Positions 10,164 to 19,900 of a stretch of 64,000 bases of DNA are shown one piece after another. The stretch is from NCBI GenBank assembly GCA_977017575.1, contig CDRNVI010000156.1, positions 186,001-250,000 of the forward strand, written 5' to 3'. A program made the translations under genes and the position numbers. Each line of letters opens with the position of its first letter. Position 1 is the stretch's first letter. A model generated the notes under the pieces. It worked only from the letters and a program-made list of their open reading frames with translations, searched no databases and was not told where the DNA came from. The stretch comes from Paramoeba atlantica (Eukaryota > Discosea).

Positions 10164-11276
10164 TTAATTTTCATTTTGAACAAAACACTTTCCCTCTTTT
10201 TCCTCCTCTTTTTCCTCCTCTTTTTCCTCCTCTTTTTCCTCTTTTTTTTTTTTTCCATTCTTCTTCTTCTTCCTCCTCCTTTTTTTTTTTGGTGGTTCAT
10301 TTGTTGTAGTTGTGGTTGGAGGTTTTGGGATGGTTCTTTCTTGGAAGAGCTCGCGTTCTAACTCAACTCGAGTAAAATAATGGAGGAGCAGAAAAGATCG
10401 GTGAATTAAAAAGATTCCAACCAAACGTTCACTCTTTGAATCGTTCCATACATCATAGGATCGAGTTCCATGCCATAGGACATCTGTATCCAAAAAGATT
10501 CCATCCCCAGGAAGCCACGGAACAGATTTGTCTGTATCTCCAATCTCCAAAGAACCCTCTCCGTACTTATCACTTTTAATTAAAAACAAGAAAGATATGT
10601 AATCATTCTCATCTTGATGGAGGATGGACGCCCCTTGAGGACACATAAAGAGGTGAAAAAGACCAAACTCTTGGGGATACGGTCGAATTTTCAAAACTTT
10701 CACAACGTCTGGCCGGTATCGAGTCAACTTGGCAGAAGCAGTCTCCCCAAGTTCTACTAGCAGTTCACGAAGTTCTGAGCTCATTCCATTCCTGCCTCCT
10801 TCACCAGCTTTAAAGACTTGATCAATTCCAGCACGATAGTGGGCTTGTTGGTTCCAAAGACCACACCGATAATAGGTTTTTTCTCTGTCTTCTGCCCTTC
10901 TGTCATTCGTCAGCTTTTCCCATCGTTTCTCTGCCATCAACACAGAGGCCAATCTTTCCATTTTTTCCTCTGTAAATATTCCCTTCAGTTTGTGGGCTCG
11001 GTAACAATACTTCCCCTGGGGAGTTTCCACTGGAAACTCCAAATAAGCGTTCGCATTCAAGACTGGATAGCATGACGTTGCTGGCACAGGGGGCACTCGG
11101 TGTCTCGTTCTTTTTGTCGGATTCTCGATACTAAAGGAGATCTTCCTCATTTTTTTTGAGTTTTTTCTCTTTCTCTTTTTTTTTTCGTTTGGAACAGAAA
11201 CTTTCTCCTCTTCTTCCTCTTTCCCTCCCCTCTCCCGAAAACTTTCCTTTCCCTCTTCTTTCGCTCCTTCCAACAT
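10164..11276 (-). CDS. Putative 2OG-Fe(II) dioxygenase-like protein G with basic tails
   Basis: Single-exon ORF of 370 aa from ATG at 11276 (MLEGAKEEGKESFRERG). After a Lys/Glu-rich N-terminus, the core runs from SIENPTKRTRHRVPPVPATS. It contains ASILHQDENDYISFLFLIKS, GEGSLEIGD, PWLPGDGIFLDTDVLWHGTR and then ERLVGIFLIHRSF. The HxD, a glycine-rich strand, a late H within a PGD-x(10)-H pattern and a downstream Arg are arranged as in double-stranded beta-helix Fe(II)/2-oxoglutarate oxygenases. The C-terminus is a Lys/Arg/Glu tract coded by tandem pyrimidine repeats on the plus strand (10197-10288). The substrate is unknown; TET/JBP-like nucleic-acid or prolyl-type activity is possible but not shown. 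Only 69 bp separate its stop from that of gene F. Confidence 0.6.
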   Translation of the reverse strand: MLEGAKEEGKESFRERGGKEEEEEKVSVPNEKKKRKRKNSKKMRKISFSIENPTKRTRHRVPPVPATSCYPVLNANAYLEFPVETPQGKYCYRAHKLKGIFTEEKMERLASVLMAEKRWEKLTNDRRAEDREKTYYRCGLWNQQAHYRAGIDQVFKAGEGGRNGMSSELRELLVELGETASAKLTRYRPDVVKVLKIRPYPQEFGLFHLFMCPQGASILHQDENDYISFLFLIKSDKYGEGSLEIGDTDKSVPWLPGDGIFLDTDVLWHGTRSYDVWNDSKSERLVGIFLIHRSFLLLHYFTRVELERELFQERTIPKPPTTTTTNEPPKKKRRRKKKKNGKKKKEEKEEEKEEEKEEEKEGKCFVQNEN

Positions 11277-11476
11277 TTTTCTTTTCTTTTTCTTTTTTCT
11301 CCTTCTTTCTCTCAAAGGCGACCTGCAACTGCAAATATCAAGCCCAAGAAAATGAATTTGAAAAAAGAAAAGAAAAAGAAAAGGTGGCAGAAACAAAAAG
11401 AAAAGAAGAAAGAAAAAAAAAAGTTGCAAAAAAAAAAACTTTCTTTTTTGTGACTCAAAAATTAGCCAAATCAGGT

Positions 11477-12150
11477 TGTTTCCCTATCGCATGAGGAAAA
11501 AAAAATGCCAAATCAAGTTATTTCCCTATCGCATGAAAAAAAAAAAAGGAAGTTTCTTTTTTGACTTTGAAAGCTCCACAAAAGATCAAAGAAAGTTTTC
11601 AAGTTTTGGGCATTCATGTTGCTTCCAAACCTATCACAAAATGAAACAAATTCACTGTTGTTGAAAGATTGAAATTGAGAGACTTTCTTTTTTACCCAAC
11701 CAAATCAGGTTATTTCCCTATCGCATGAAAAAAAAAAAGGAAATGTCCTTTTTTGACTTTGAAAGCTCCACAAAAGATCAAAGAAAGTTTTCAAGTTTTG
11801 GGCATTCATGTTGCTTCCAAACCTATTACAAAATGAAACAAATTCGCTGTTGTTGAAAGATGGAAATTGAGAGACTTTCTTTTTTACCCAACAAAAACCC
11901 ACCAAATCAGGTTATTTCCCTATCGCATGAAAAAAAAAAAAGGAAGTTTCTTTTTTGACTTTGAAAGCTCCACAAAAGATCAAAGAAAGTTTTCAAGTTT
12001 TGGGCATTCATGTTGCTTCCAAACCTATTACAAAATGAAACAAATTCGCTGTTGTTGAAAGATTGAAATTGAGAGACTTTCTTTTTCACCCAACAAAAAC
12101 CCACCAAATCAGGTTATTTCCCTATCGCATGAAAAAAAAAAGGAAATTTT
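11477..12150. repeat. Tandem repeat, about 200-bp unit, 3 full copies plus partials
   Basis: The motif tttccctatcgcatg starts at 11479, 11521, 11713, 11915 and 12117, giving spacings of 42, 192, 202 and 202 bp. Each full unit holds tcaggttatttccctatcgc, an A-run, tttgactttgaaagctccac, gggcattcatgttgcttcca and gagagactttcttttt. The 192-bp unit lacks about 10 bp (acaaaaaccc) present in the others. Both strands of the 202-bp unit are open for 62-66 codons, but the reading is short and shows no protein signature. The array fills most of the 929-bp gap between gene G (5' end) and the Ulp1-like gene (3' end). No gene seen. Confidence 0.93.
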
Positions 12151-12205
12151 TGTTCTCTTTTGCACTAAAAACTTTTTATTGCTTCAGAAAAAGTTTGACT
12201 CAAAC

Positions 12206-15200
12206 TTATTTAAGAATGAAAGTCACAGTTCCCCCTTTTTTTTTGATTCCCCCACTGGTAAAGGTCACTTCTGTTGTATCCTCACTCCTCGATTCCATTT
12301 CTTGATCGTCGTCTGGAGTGTTATCATTCGAACTTTTTGGCTTTCTTCTGCTTGAAAAACCTCAAAAAAAAAAGGTTTTGAAAAAAAAAAAAGTGAGAAA
12401 AAAATTAACTCATTTTTTGCTTTCTTCAAATTTGCTTGCAAGTTTCTTATTTTCTGACTTTGTTTGTCCGAAAAATTCTTCCTGTTTTCATGCATGAATT
12501 AAAAATAAAAAATGTTCAAAAAAAACAAATAAAACCAGTCCTCAGTTTGATCACCTTCCTTCTCCACCCTTTCTTGGAGTTTGTCTATTCGTTTCAGAAG
12601 AACCTCATTAATCTTTTTCTCCTCCTTTTTCTCCTCCTTTTTCTCCTCCTTTTTCTCTTCCTTCTTCACCCTTTTCACCCTTTTCACGCGACATTCTGTT
12701 GGCTGTTTTCTTTTCCGCTGGAGAGACTTAACAAGCTCGAAATAACGGTCATGATAAAGAGGAGAAAAGGATATCCGATTCCCGATCTCAGATAACTGAA
12801 ACACCAAAAAGTTTGCCTCGCACCCTGAAAAGAAAGAAAATAAATAATTAAAATCAAAAATTTTATCAACATTAAAAAGATGTTACGTTTGGATGTGAGT
12901 TTTTTTTGCACATAAATCCGCACATGAAGATCTGCAGATGAAATGATACCAGCACAAAAAAAGATATCTGGTTTCTCAGTTTTTTGACAGGTTTTTTTTT
13001 TAAATTCACAACCAGATGCTATTAAAACCTATTGGGATTTTATGGTAGTTTAATTTTAATTCAGGTGCCAAAAAAAAAAAGAAAACCTGCTGAGAAGAAT
13101 TTTCAACAAGAATATGGGATGGTTTGTGCTCAGCATTTCCATAACCATGGGCTTCAAGGTTAGCCTCTTCATCAAGATGGAAAAAGAGAGAATACAATCT
13201 TCCATGGTAAGTCTGTTTCAATTTTAACTGGTTTGTTTCATAATACAATGTCATTTGTTCCAATGTTTCATAATCTTGATCTTCCACCAACCTTCTTTTC
13301 TTTCTTTCATTTTCTTCCTTCAGTTCTCTCTGCCTCAATTTTCTTTTTTTTCTTTTCTCTTTTTCTTCTTTTTCTTCTTTTTTCCCCTTTTTTTCTTTTT
13401 CTTCCTCTTTTTCTTCTTTTTCTTCTTTTTCTTTGTTTTCTGGTTCTTTTTCTTTTTCTTCTTTTTCTTTTTCTTCCTCTTTTTCTTCCTCTTTTTCTTC
13501 TTTCCTCCCCTCTTTTTCTTTTTCCTCTTTTTCTTCTTCTTTTTTCTCTTTTTCTCTTGCCTCATTTTCTTTCTCCTCTTTTTTTTCTTCTTCTTTTTCT
13601 TCTTTTTCTTCGTTTTCTGGTTCTTTTTCTTTTTCTTCTTTTTCTTTTTCTTCCTCTTTTTCTTCTTTCCCCCCCTCTTTTTCTTTTTCCTCTTTTTCTT
13701 CTTCTTTTTTCTCTTTTTCTCTTGCCTCATTTTCTTTCTCCTCTTTTTTTCTTTCTTCTTGCTCTTCTCCTTCTCTTTGTCCTTTCTCCCCCCCTTTTTC
13801 TTCCTCTTTTTCTTCTTTTTCTTCGTTTTCTGGTTTTTTTTCTTTTTCTTGCTCTTTTTCTTGCTCTTTTTCTTCTTTCCCCCCCTCTTTTTCTTTTTCT
13901 TTTTCCTCTTTTTCTTCTTCTCTTTCTCCTTCTTCCCCCCCCCATTTTTCTTCCTTTTCCTCTTTTCCTTCTTTTCCTTCCTCTTCTTCCTCTTCTTTTT
14001 TCCCTTCTTCTCTTTCTTCTTCTTCTTCTTCTTCTTCTTGCTCTTTTTTTTCCTTTCTCTCTTCTTCCTTTTCCTCTTTTCCTTCTTTTCCTTTCTCTTC
14101 ATTCTTCTCTTTTTTTCCTTCTCTTTCTTCCTCAGATGACAATACAACACTTGGAGAAAAAGATTTATCAGAGCCTGATTGAAAAAAGTTTAAAAAGGTG
14201 TTTCCTTGCTGAAAAAAAAAACAAAACCTTGTTGTTGCTTGCTTCTTTCTTCAGAAAGGATGCGCCATATTTCTTGACGCCCAGAGGCCACATCTCTAAG
14301 CAGAAGAAAAAACTGAAAAGACAGAAAATTTAAAATCACCACAAAAAAAAGGAAAATGAAACTGTTTAGTGAATAAAATGTTTGAATCCTGTTCTTCAAC
14401 AAAAAACTTCTTTTTACAAAAACTTTCTGCTGATTTGAGCATGTAAATCCCACAATCAAACAAATTTGGCTGTTTTTTCTTTTAGAAAAAATCCATCCAC
14501 CCTCTCAAAAACACTTCTTTACCTGCTGTGGGGTATCCTTCTCTAAAACAGAACATATGATTGGCCCTTTTCGTTTTTCCTCTTGATAAGAGGCAAGATA
14601 ATCCAAAAACTTAATCCATTCCACAAGATTTGTTACCCAAGATGAATTGGACGACAGCATCATCCCAGCAATAGAATCATAGACCTGGATTGAAAAAGTC
14701 CTGCTTGGTGGTTTTGGAACCTCCACAATCACCAAGGCCCAGTGCTGCTTAAAATGAAGTGGAACAATTATGTAATTGGATTCCAAAGCTGCTTTGGCAA
14801 AACTTTTTCCAATTTTAGCTGTCTTGGGATCGAATTTGTGGGGGTTTGTGTGGGTTTTTAAGAAAAAAAAGGAAGGAGGAGTTTCAATTGAACTTTCACG
14901 GCTCCATTTTGGAATCTAATGGTCTTTCATTTAAGAAAAAATCCTTCATTCAACAAGATTCAAATGAAAAGAATAGACCAGAATATACTTCAAGTAGTCG
15001 AGCATGTAATTAATCATTGATCCGAATAAAGGAGCTTCAGGAAGCAAGCATTTGATATCAGAGACACTGAGATCAGTTGATTTCTCTGCAAGTGGTCGAA
15101 GAAAAACTGCAAGATCTAAAACAAAAAACAAAATAAAAAAATCATCTTTTACAAAAGAACAAAAATAATAACCATTGTTGGATTGGCAGATAGCGCGTAT

Positions 15201-15499
15201 TTGTGTTGAATATGCTGTATCTTCCTTCAAGAGAAAGTTAGTCCAAGACAAACAAAAAAAACAGAGTTTAACTTACATTTGGGGGTTGTAATTTTTCCTG
15301 AGGAGAATCGGGTGATGGTGGAGAGTCATCACTGCTCCTCCATGGGGGCACTATTTTGATAATTTCCAATTCACCCTCACCCTCTTCTGAACTGGAAAAA
15401 AAATTGAGAAAAAGGTAAAAATCAAACAAAAAAAGAAGATTGGAAGAACCTAATTTCTGAGTCAAACTCAGAGGTACTCTCTTCCATCTCGAGATCCAT
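12206..15499 (-). CDS. Ulp1/SENP-like (C48) cysteine protease with giant Glu/Lys-rich tail
   Basis: ATG at 15499 gives MDLEMEESTSEFDSEI, an acidic Ser-rich leader (to PPWRSSDDSPPSPDSPQEKL), then SDIKCLLPEAPLFGSMINYM, which matches the start of the Ulp1 fold. Catalytic motifs follow in order: His in HFKQHWALVIVEV (about 14740), Asp in IQVYDSI (about 14683) and Cys in PNLFDCGIYML (about 14452), with the oxyanion Gln in TPQQ. After RSKQQQ, splicing enters a tract of several hundred Glu/Lys residues (about 13340-14140). Then come KPSHILVENSSQQ, SADLHVRIYVQKKL, CEANFLVFQLSEIG, a coiled-coil NEVLLKRIDKLQERVEKE, and a tail ending GGTVTFILK at TAA. About ten exons. Family members cleave SUMO or NEDD8 conjugates. 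The charged tail is atypical. Confidence 0.78.
13340..14133 (-). repeat. Homopurine/homopyrimidine low-complexity tract inside the Ulp1-like gene
   Basis: The plus strand is almost pure pyrimidine (ttcttt, cctctt and tccccc blocks) for about 800 bp. The minus strand encodes EEKEEKE-type repeats. Larger sub-repeats with GSGSF-like variants of cgttttctggttctttttct recur at about 13430, 13610 and 13830, so the tract grew by internal duplication. All three plus frames are also open, an artefact of composition. Confidence 0.9.
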
Positions 15500-15658
15500 G
15501 AGAAAAAGGAAAAAAGAAAGGCAAAAGATAATACAAAAATAAAACCAAAAGGTGAACAAAAAAAAAATGACCCGCCCCTGCGATGCGGTTATATCCAATC
15601 GGATTCTTATAATAAATCTTATAGGATTTATTTAAGATTTTTCTTGCTAAAAATCTTC

Positions 15659-16349
15659 TTTGGTTCGGAAAAAAAAAGACTTTCTCTTTCTTTCTTCTTC
15701 TTTGCTTCTGGAAAATTGATAAAAGGGGGGAAGAGGGTCCCAAACAACCTCCATCAAAGAGATGGAACATGAGAAGATAATTGTAAGAGGGGGAGGAAAG
15801 TCATTATCAGCCAAATATACGGAACCACACCTGAAAACAGTTGATGGTATTTATATCAAAGAAGATTCTCTTCAGGAGAACAGACATTGGTTTTCTCGTA
15901 TTCACCCTGATGGGGAAAGATGGGAAGGCCGAATCTTCTTTGAAAGTGGTTCTTTTCTTTTATGATTTCATTTTCTCTCTCGTGATTCTTGTTGGATTGA
16001 TCGGAATCATAGGAGGTTGGAAGATCAATTTCTATAATCAATTTGATGGCTGGACTTTCAGCCAAAAAGAAGATCATCCACAAAATAAATACCCTCCTCT
16101 TGGCAAATGGGAACAATCTCGCTCAGCGGGAGGTGATCACCCAGCGAAGATTGATTACTCTGATATCTATCTTGACACAGAGGTTTGCATTTTGGTTTGT
16201 TTGCTTTGAGAGTGGTGTTTTTGGTTGTTTTGATGACTTCATTTGCAGGATTGTTTCGTGAAACCGGCGAAAAGAGAGAAATGAGGAAAAAGAATAAAGA
16301 AAGTAAAATTTTGATTCTGTGTGGATTGAATCTATTTGTCATCATCAAC
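15659..16349 (+). repeat. Segmental duplication, copy 2 (gene E-prime with its promoter)
   Basis: Counterpart of 7979-8670. Intron 2 of the gene is identical over its whole length (66 nt) between the two copies, which shows the duplication is recent. The right end overlaps the last five codons and stop of the Ala-rich gene on the minus strand. Confidence 0.9.
15762..16284 (+). CDS. Small Trp/Gly-rich protein E-prime (129 aa), paralogue of E
   Basis: Exons 15762-15948, 16016-16182 and 16249-16284 match gene E in length and phase. The protein differs from E at about 13 of 129 residues: 3 in exon 1 and 10 in exon 2. By my count exon 2 carries about 15 nonsynonymous and 1 synonymous change, while intron 2 is unchanged. 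Both copies keep open frames, conserved splice sites and the same stop, so both look functional. It is head-to-head with the Ulp1-like gene (262 bp) and convergent with the Ala-rich gene (47 bp between stops). No named family recognised. Confidence 0.77.
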
Positions 16350-16710
16350 ATTATCTACGTCCATGTGTTCCCCATCTGGGTGTCGCTTTTGAATGTTTTC
16401 TTGATCCTTTGCTGCGTTTGCCACTGCTCGGGCAGCGAGTGCTGATTTTTCCGCTTGGGCAGTTGCTTCTTGAGCAGAAACAGATGCTTCTCTGTAAGTG
16501 AATCCACATCAAAAAAGAAATCAAGAAAAGAATTTCGCCTCAAAAAAGATCAAAAGAAAAAGAACAAAAAGAGGACCTCGCGATCTTCGCAGCCTCCTTT
16601 GCTTGTTTTGCCGCTTCTCGAGCAGACTCAGCTGCTTTCTCAGCTTTCATAATTGCCTCTCTTGTCTCGACGGAGGCGCCATCCAAATTAACACAAGGTG
16701 GTAAGCTCAT
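16332..16710 (-). CDS. Small Ala-rich coiled-coil protein I (about 96 aa)
   Basis: Two exons. ATG at 16710 gives MSLPPCVNLDGASVETREAI, then heptad-like repeats (KAEKAAESAREAAKQAKEAA). After the intron come EASVSAQEATAQAEKSALAA and a tail with KRHPDGEHMDVDNVDDDK and a TAG. The repeating A-x-x-A-x pattern predicts one long amphipathic helix, as in antifreeze-like or late-embryogenesis-type proteins and in many uncharacterised coiled coils; no function can be named. It is head-to-head with RRP12 (204 bp). Its last codons are copied in the duplication at 8653-8670. Confidence 0.72.
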
Positions 16711-16782
16711 GGTAGAAGAACAAACAGAAGAGAAGAAGAGAAACACAACAACAAAATCCAAAAACCCAAAAAAGGAACTCTC

Positions 16783-16790
16783 CCACGTCA
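16783..16790. promoter_or_regulatory. CCACGTCA (TGACGTGG) element in a bidirectional promoter
   Basis: A bZIP-type ACGT-core octamer between gene I and RRP12. The same octamer occurs at 23952-23959 and, inverted, at 40634-40641, each time between genes. Confidence 0.4.
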
Positions 16791-16914
16791 GAAAAATTAA
16801 GTTGGTTCGATTACGATTTTTTTCCACTCTTGAAAGCACAATTTGAATAGTTTTTTTTCTGACGCGATTTTTTTTTTCGCCTTTTCTTTCTCTTTCCGTT
16901 TGTTTGGTTTGGCG

Positions 16915-19900
16915 ATGTCAACGGAAGCTGCTGTTTGGGAAGACGTTCTGTCTTGGCTTCTCAGGTTTTTTTTCTTTTTTCATTTTTATCTTCAAAAGTT
17001 TGAAAGAAAGGATTCTCATTCTCTTTCTTTTTCAAAAAAAAAAAAGGGAGAAAGATGGAGGGGGAGAAAAAGTTCCAGAAATTTGTGTGGGGTATCGGCC
17101 ATACCAGACAAGGATCAGAAAAATGGCCTTAGCTGCCAAACAAACTGTTTCTGAAAGAGAAGAAGAAAGAGGAGGAGCTCTTCTCCTTCCTGTCTCTTTA
17201 ATGGGGGTTTGTGTCTGTTTTTTGACCGACACCCCGGAAGGACAATCTCCTCAAGATTTTTTGGCTGCTGTTCAGATCCTCTCTCTTTCTCTTCCTTTTG
17301 TTTCTGAGAGGGTTTTGGATGTGAAAATGGAAGATCTTTGTTCTCTTTTGGAAAAGATTTTGTCTGATAATGTCGCTTCCCAACCAATGTGTTTTGCTCT
17401 TTTGAGGTCATTTCGTCCTCTTTTGTCAAAGCAAGTTTGAGTTCTTTTTCCCCCTCTTTCTTTTTTCTTTTTCCCCCTCTTTCTTTTTCTTTTCATTTTT
17501 AGAACCTCTTTTTTTTTTCAAAAATCATTTTTCAAAAACTCACATATCAAATTTTCATAGCCTCTTGTGAAATGGCAAACTTCATCCTCTCTCTTAAGCT
17601 CTCTGAAACTTCTTCTTGCTCTCACAAATACACTCCCCAAGTCAGCAAACCAAAAAGAGACATGTGAAACAATTGGAGCAATCCTCAGAGAAATTCGCCT
17701 CTCAATTGACCGAAGACAAAAAGAGAGAGAGAAAGTTGTCTCTCTTCCAAAGAGCGTCTGTGTTTGTTTAAAGAATTATTTGCAATTGGCTTTGGAGAAG
17801 TGTTTGAGTTCTCCGGAAGTTGATGAGGTTGAGAAAGTCTTAAACTTGATTCATGAGGTTTTTCTTTTCTCTCTTGACTCTCTCTCAATTCCCCTCTTTC
17901 TCTCTTTTCTTTGTTCTAAAATGATTTGAAAAAGGTTTTGGGATACCTTCCAGCGTCAACAATTTCGTCAATCTCGGAGCAATTGTTAAACATTCTCCTC
18001 AATACTGAGCATAAGTCTCCTTATTCTCGAAACCAGTCTGTTTTGTTGTCTGTTATTTCAATATTTCGAAAGATATTTCAAATGCACCAAGCTTTTGTAT
18101 TCTCTTTCAGAGGTATCTCTTTCTCCTTTTCGTCTTCTCTCACCTCTCTCTGATAATGATAACCCCAAATAGACGAAGAAAAAGAAGAGATTCCAGTTGC
18201 AATTGATCTCCCTTTGGGATTTCTCACTAAATTCGAAGAGGCTTTTCTCAGATTTCCTTTTCAATCCTCTCCTCCTCCTGTTGTCTCTCCTGCAGCCCTT
18301 CTCCTCTCCTCTGCTCATCACTCTCTATTTCTTCTCTCTCCTGAAGCTGCACACTCCACTCTCTCGAAAGTGTTCTCTTCACTCTTTCAACTTTTTGGTT
18401 TGGACCAATTTCGATATTCATGTGATGGTGTTGGAGAAGCATTGATTGAAATTGTTCTTAATACCATTGATGATCGGACTGTTTTTGAGTGTGCAAGTTC
18501 AATTGGCCCTGTCCCTCTTCGCTCTGTTCTTGAAGTATTGATCTTTCTTTATTTTCATTTTATTTTAATTTTGATTTCGTATTTATTTTTCTTCAATTAG
18601 ACAATGGAAATGGGATTCTCTTTTCCTTACAGACCCTCTTTCCCAACAATCTTAAACTTGTACTCCCACCTTTTCTTGGTTTGTGGCAAAGAGTCCAAGT
18701 CTCTTCTTTCTGGAGTTCTCAATCGGCTCTGCGAACAACAAGAATCTCAATTCAAAGAAGAAAAAGGGAATTTTCTCGCTTCTTCTGTAGCTTCAACGCT
18801 CTTATCAACTCCTTATGCAAAGAACTTACACTCTGTCATTGGTGCTGCTGTTCGTGGAATGGGCTTGTCTCTCTTTTTAGAGGTAATTTTGTCTTCTTTT
18901 GGTTGAAAAAGAATTTGTTTTATCTTTGGCAAAGATTTTTTCTGATTTTAAGCAAAAATGTTTAGGTACTTCCTTTGGATCTTCCTTCAACAAATGACCC
19001 AAGACCCTTTGAGCAGTTTCTTGGAAAAAGGACATGGCTTCTCCCAATCATCAAAGAAAATATTATGCCGGGAAGTGGGCTTTCAGTTTTTGTTCAGAAA
19101 ATCCTTCCAATGATTGATGCATTGAAGAAAAAAGAAAAAGATTTGTCTCTTCTGGTGGAAGGAGGGTTGATTGAAATGGCTGAAGAAGATGAAGTTGTGT
19201 TGACTTGGAAGAGGTGTAAGAATGTCGGTGAGAAGTTATGGGGACTTTTTCCTTGTTTTTGTATTTGTCCTATTGATGTTGACGAACAATTTAAAAAGCT
19301 TGCGAAGAGATTGGGAATGGGTTTGAAAGAGGTTTATTCATTTTTTAAAATTTCTGAGAAAGAAGATAAATTATTGATTTCTATTATCTCCTTTTAGGAA
19401 AATGAGATTCGACCCACCATTTGCTTGGGCCTCTCTTCTCTCATTGATCATTTCCATTACGTCACATCTTCACAAGAACCTCGCGAATTCCCTGACCCTT
19501 GGTTCTACGTACCAAACAAACATCACCAACGACAGACCTTCACAAAATTGAGAAGCGGAGGATCGTTAGAGGAGTGGGCTTCTCATTCGAGATATCGGTG
19601 TCTTGTTGTATCAATAGAAGATGCAGAGAAAGGAGAGAAAAGTGTTAAAAGATTCCAACAGAATTTTTTGCCTGTTATCTTTAATGCTATTACTTCTGCT
19701 TCTCCTGAACAGGCAGCTCACCTCCATTCTGTTCTCTCTTCTTTTCTCTCCATTGTCACCAGAAAGGAGGCAGTTCAGTATTATGGAAGTGTGATTGCAA
19801 AGATCAAAGCCTCAGAGAAAGAGAAAGAGGAAGAGATGGAAGAAGGAGAGAAAGGAAAGGAGAAAGGAAGTCACAACAAAGTTCAAGTGGTATTACTCAA

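Noticed and set aside
10164-10300. Frameshifted or broken C-terminus of gene G because of the repeat-coded Lys/Glu run
   Set aside because: The minus-strand frame stays open through the run to a normal stop, and similar charged tails occur in neighbouring genes, so it looks like natural low complexity.
11705-12107. Two 66-codon minus-strand ORFs in the 202-bp repeats as a small gene family
   Set aside because: The plus strand is equally open in the same units, the 192-bp unit lacks the equivalent frame, and composition is not protein-like. Treated as repeat DNA.
13233-14333. Long plus-strand open frames of Phe/Leu/Ser/Pro over the pyrimidine tract
   Set aside because: They are mirror images of the Glu/Lys-rich coding tract on the minus strand, where flanking exons splice in frame into the Ulp1-like gene. 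All plus frames are open only because the tract lacks A and G.
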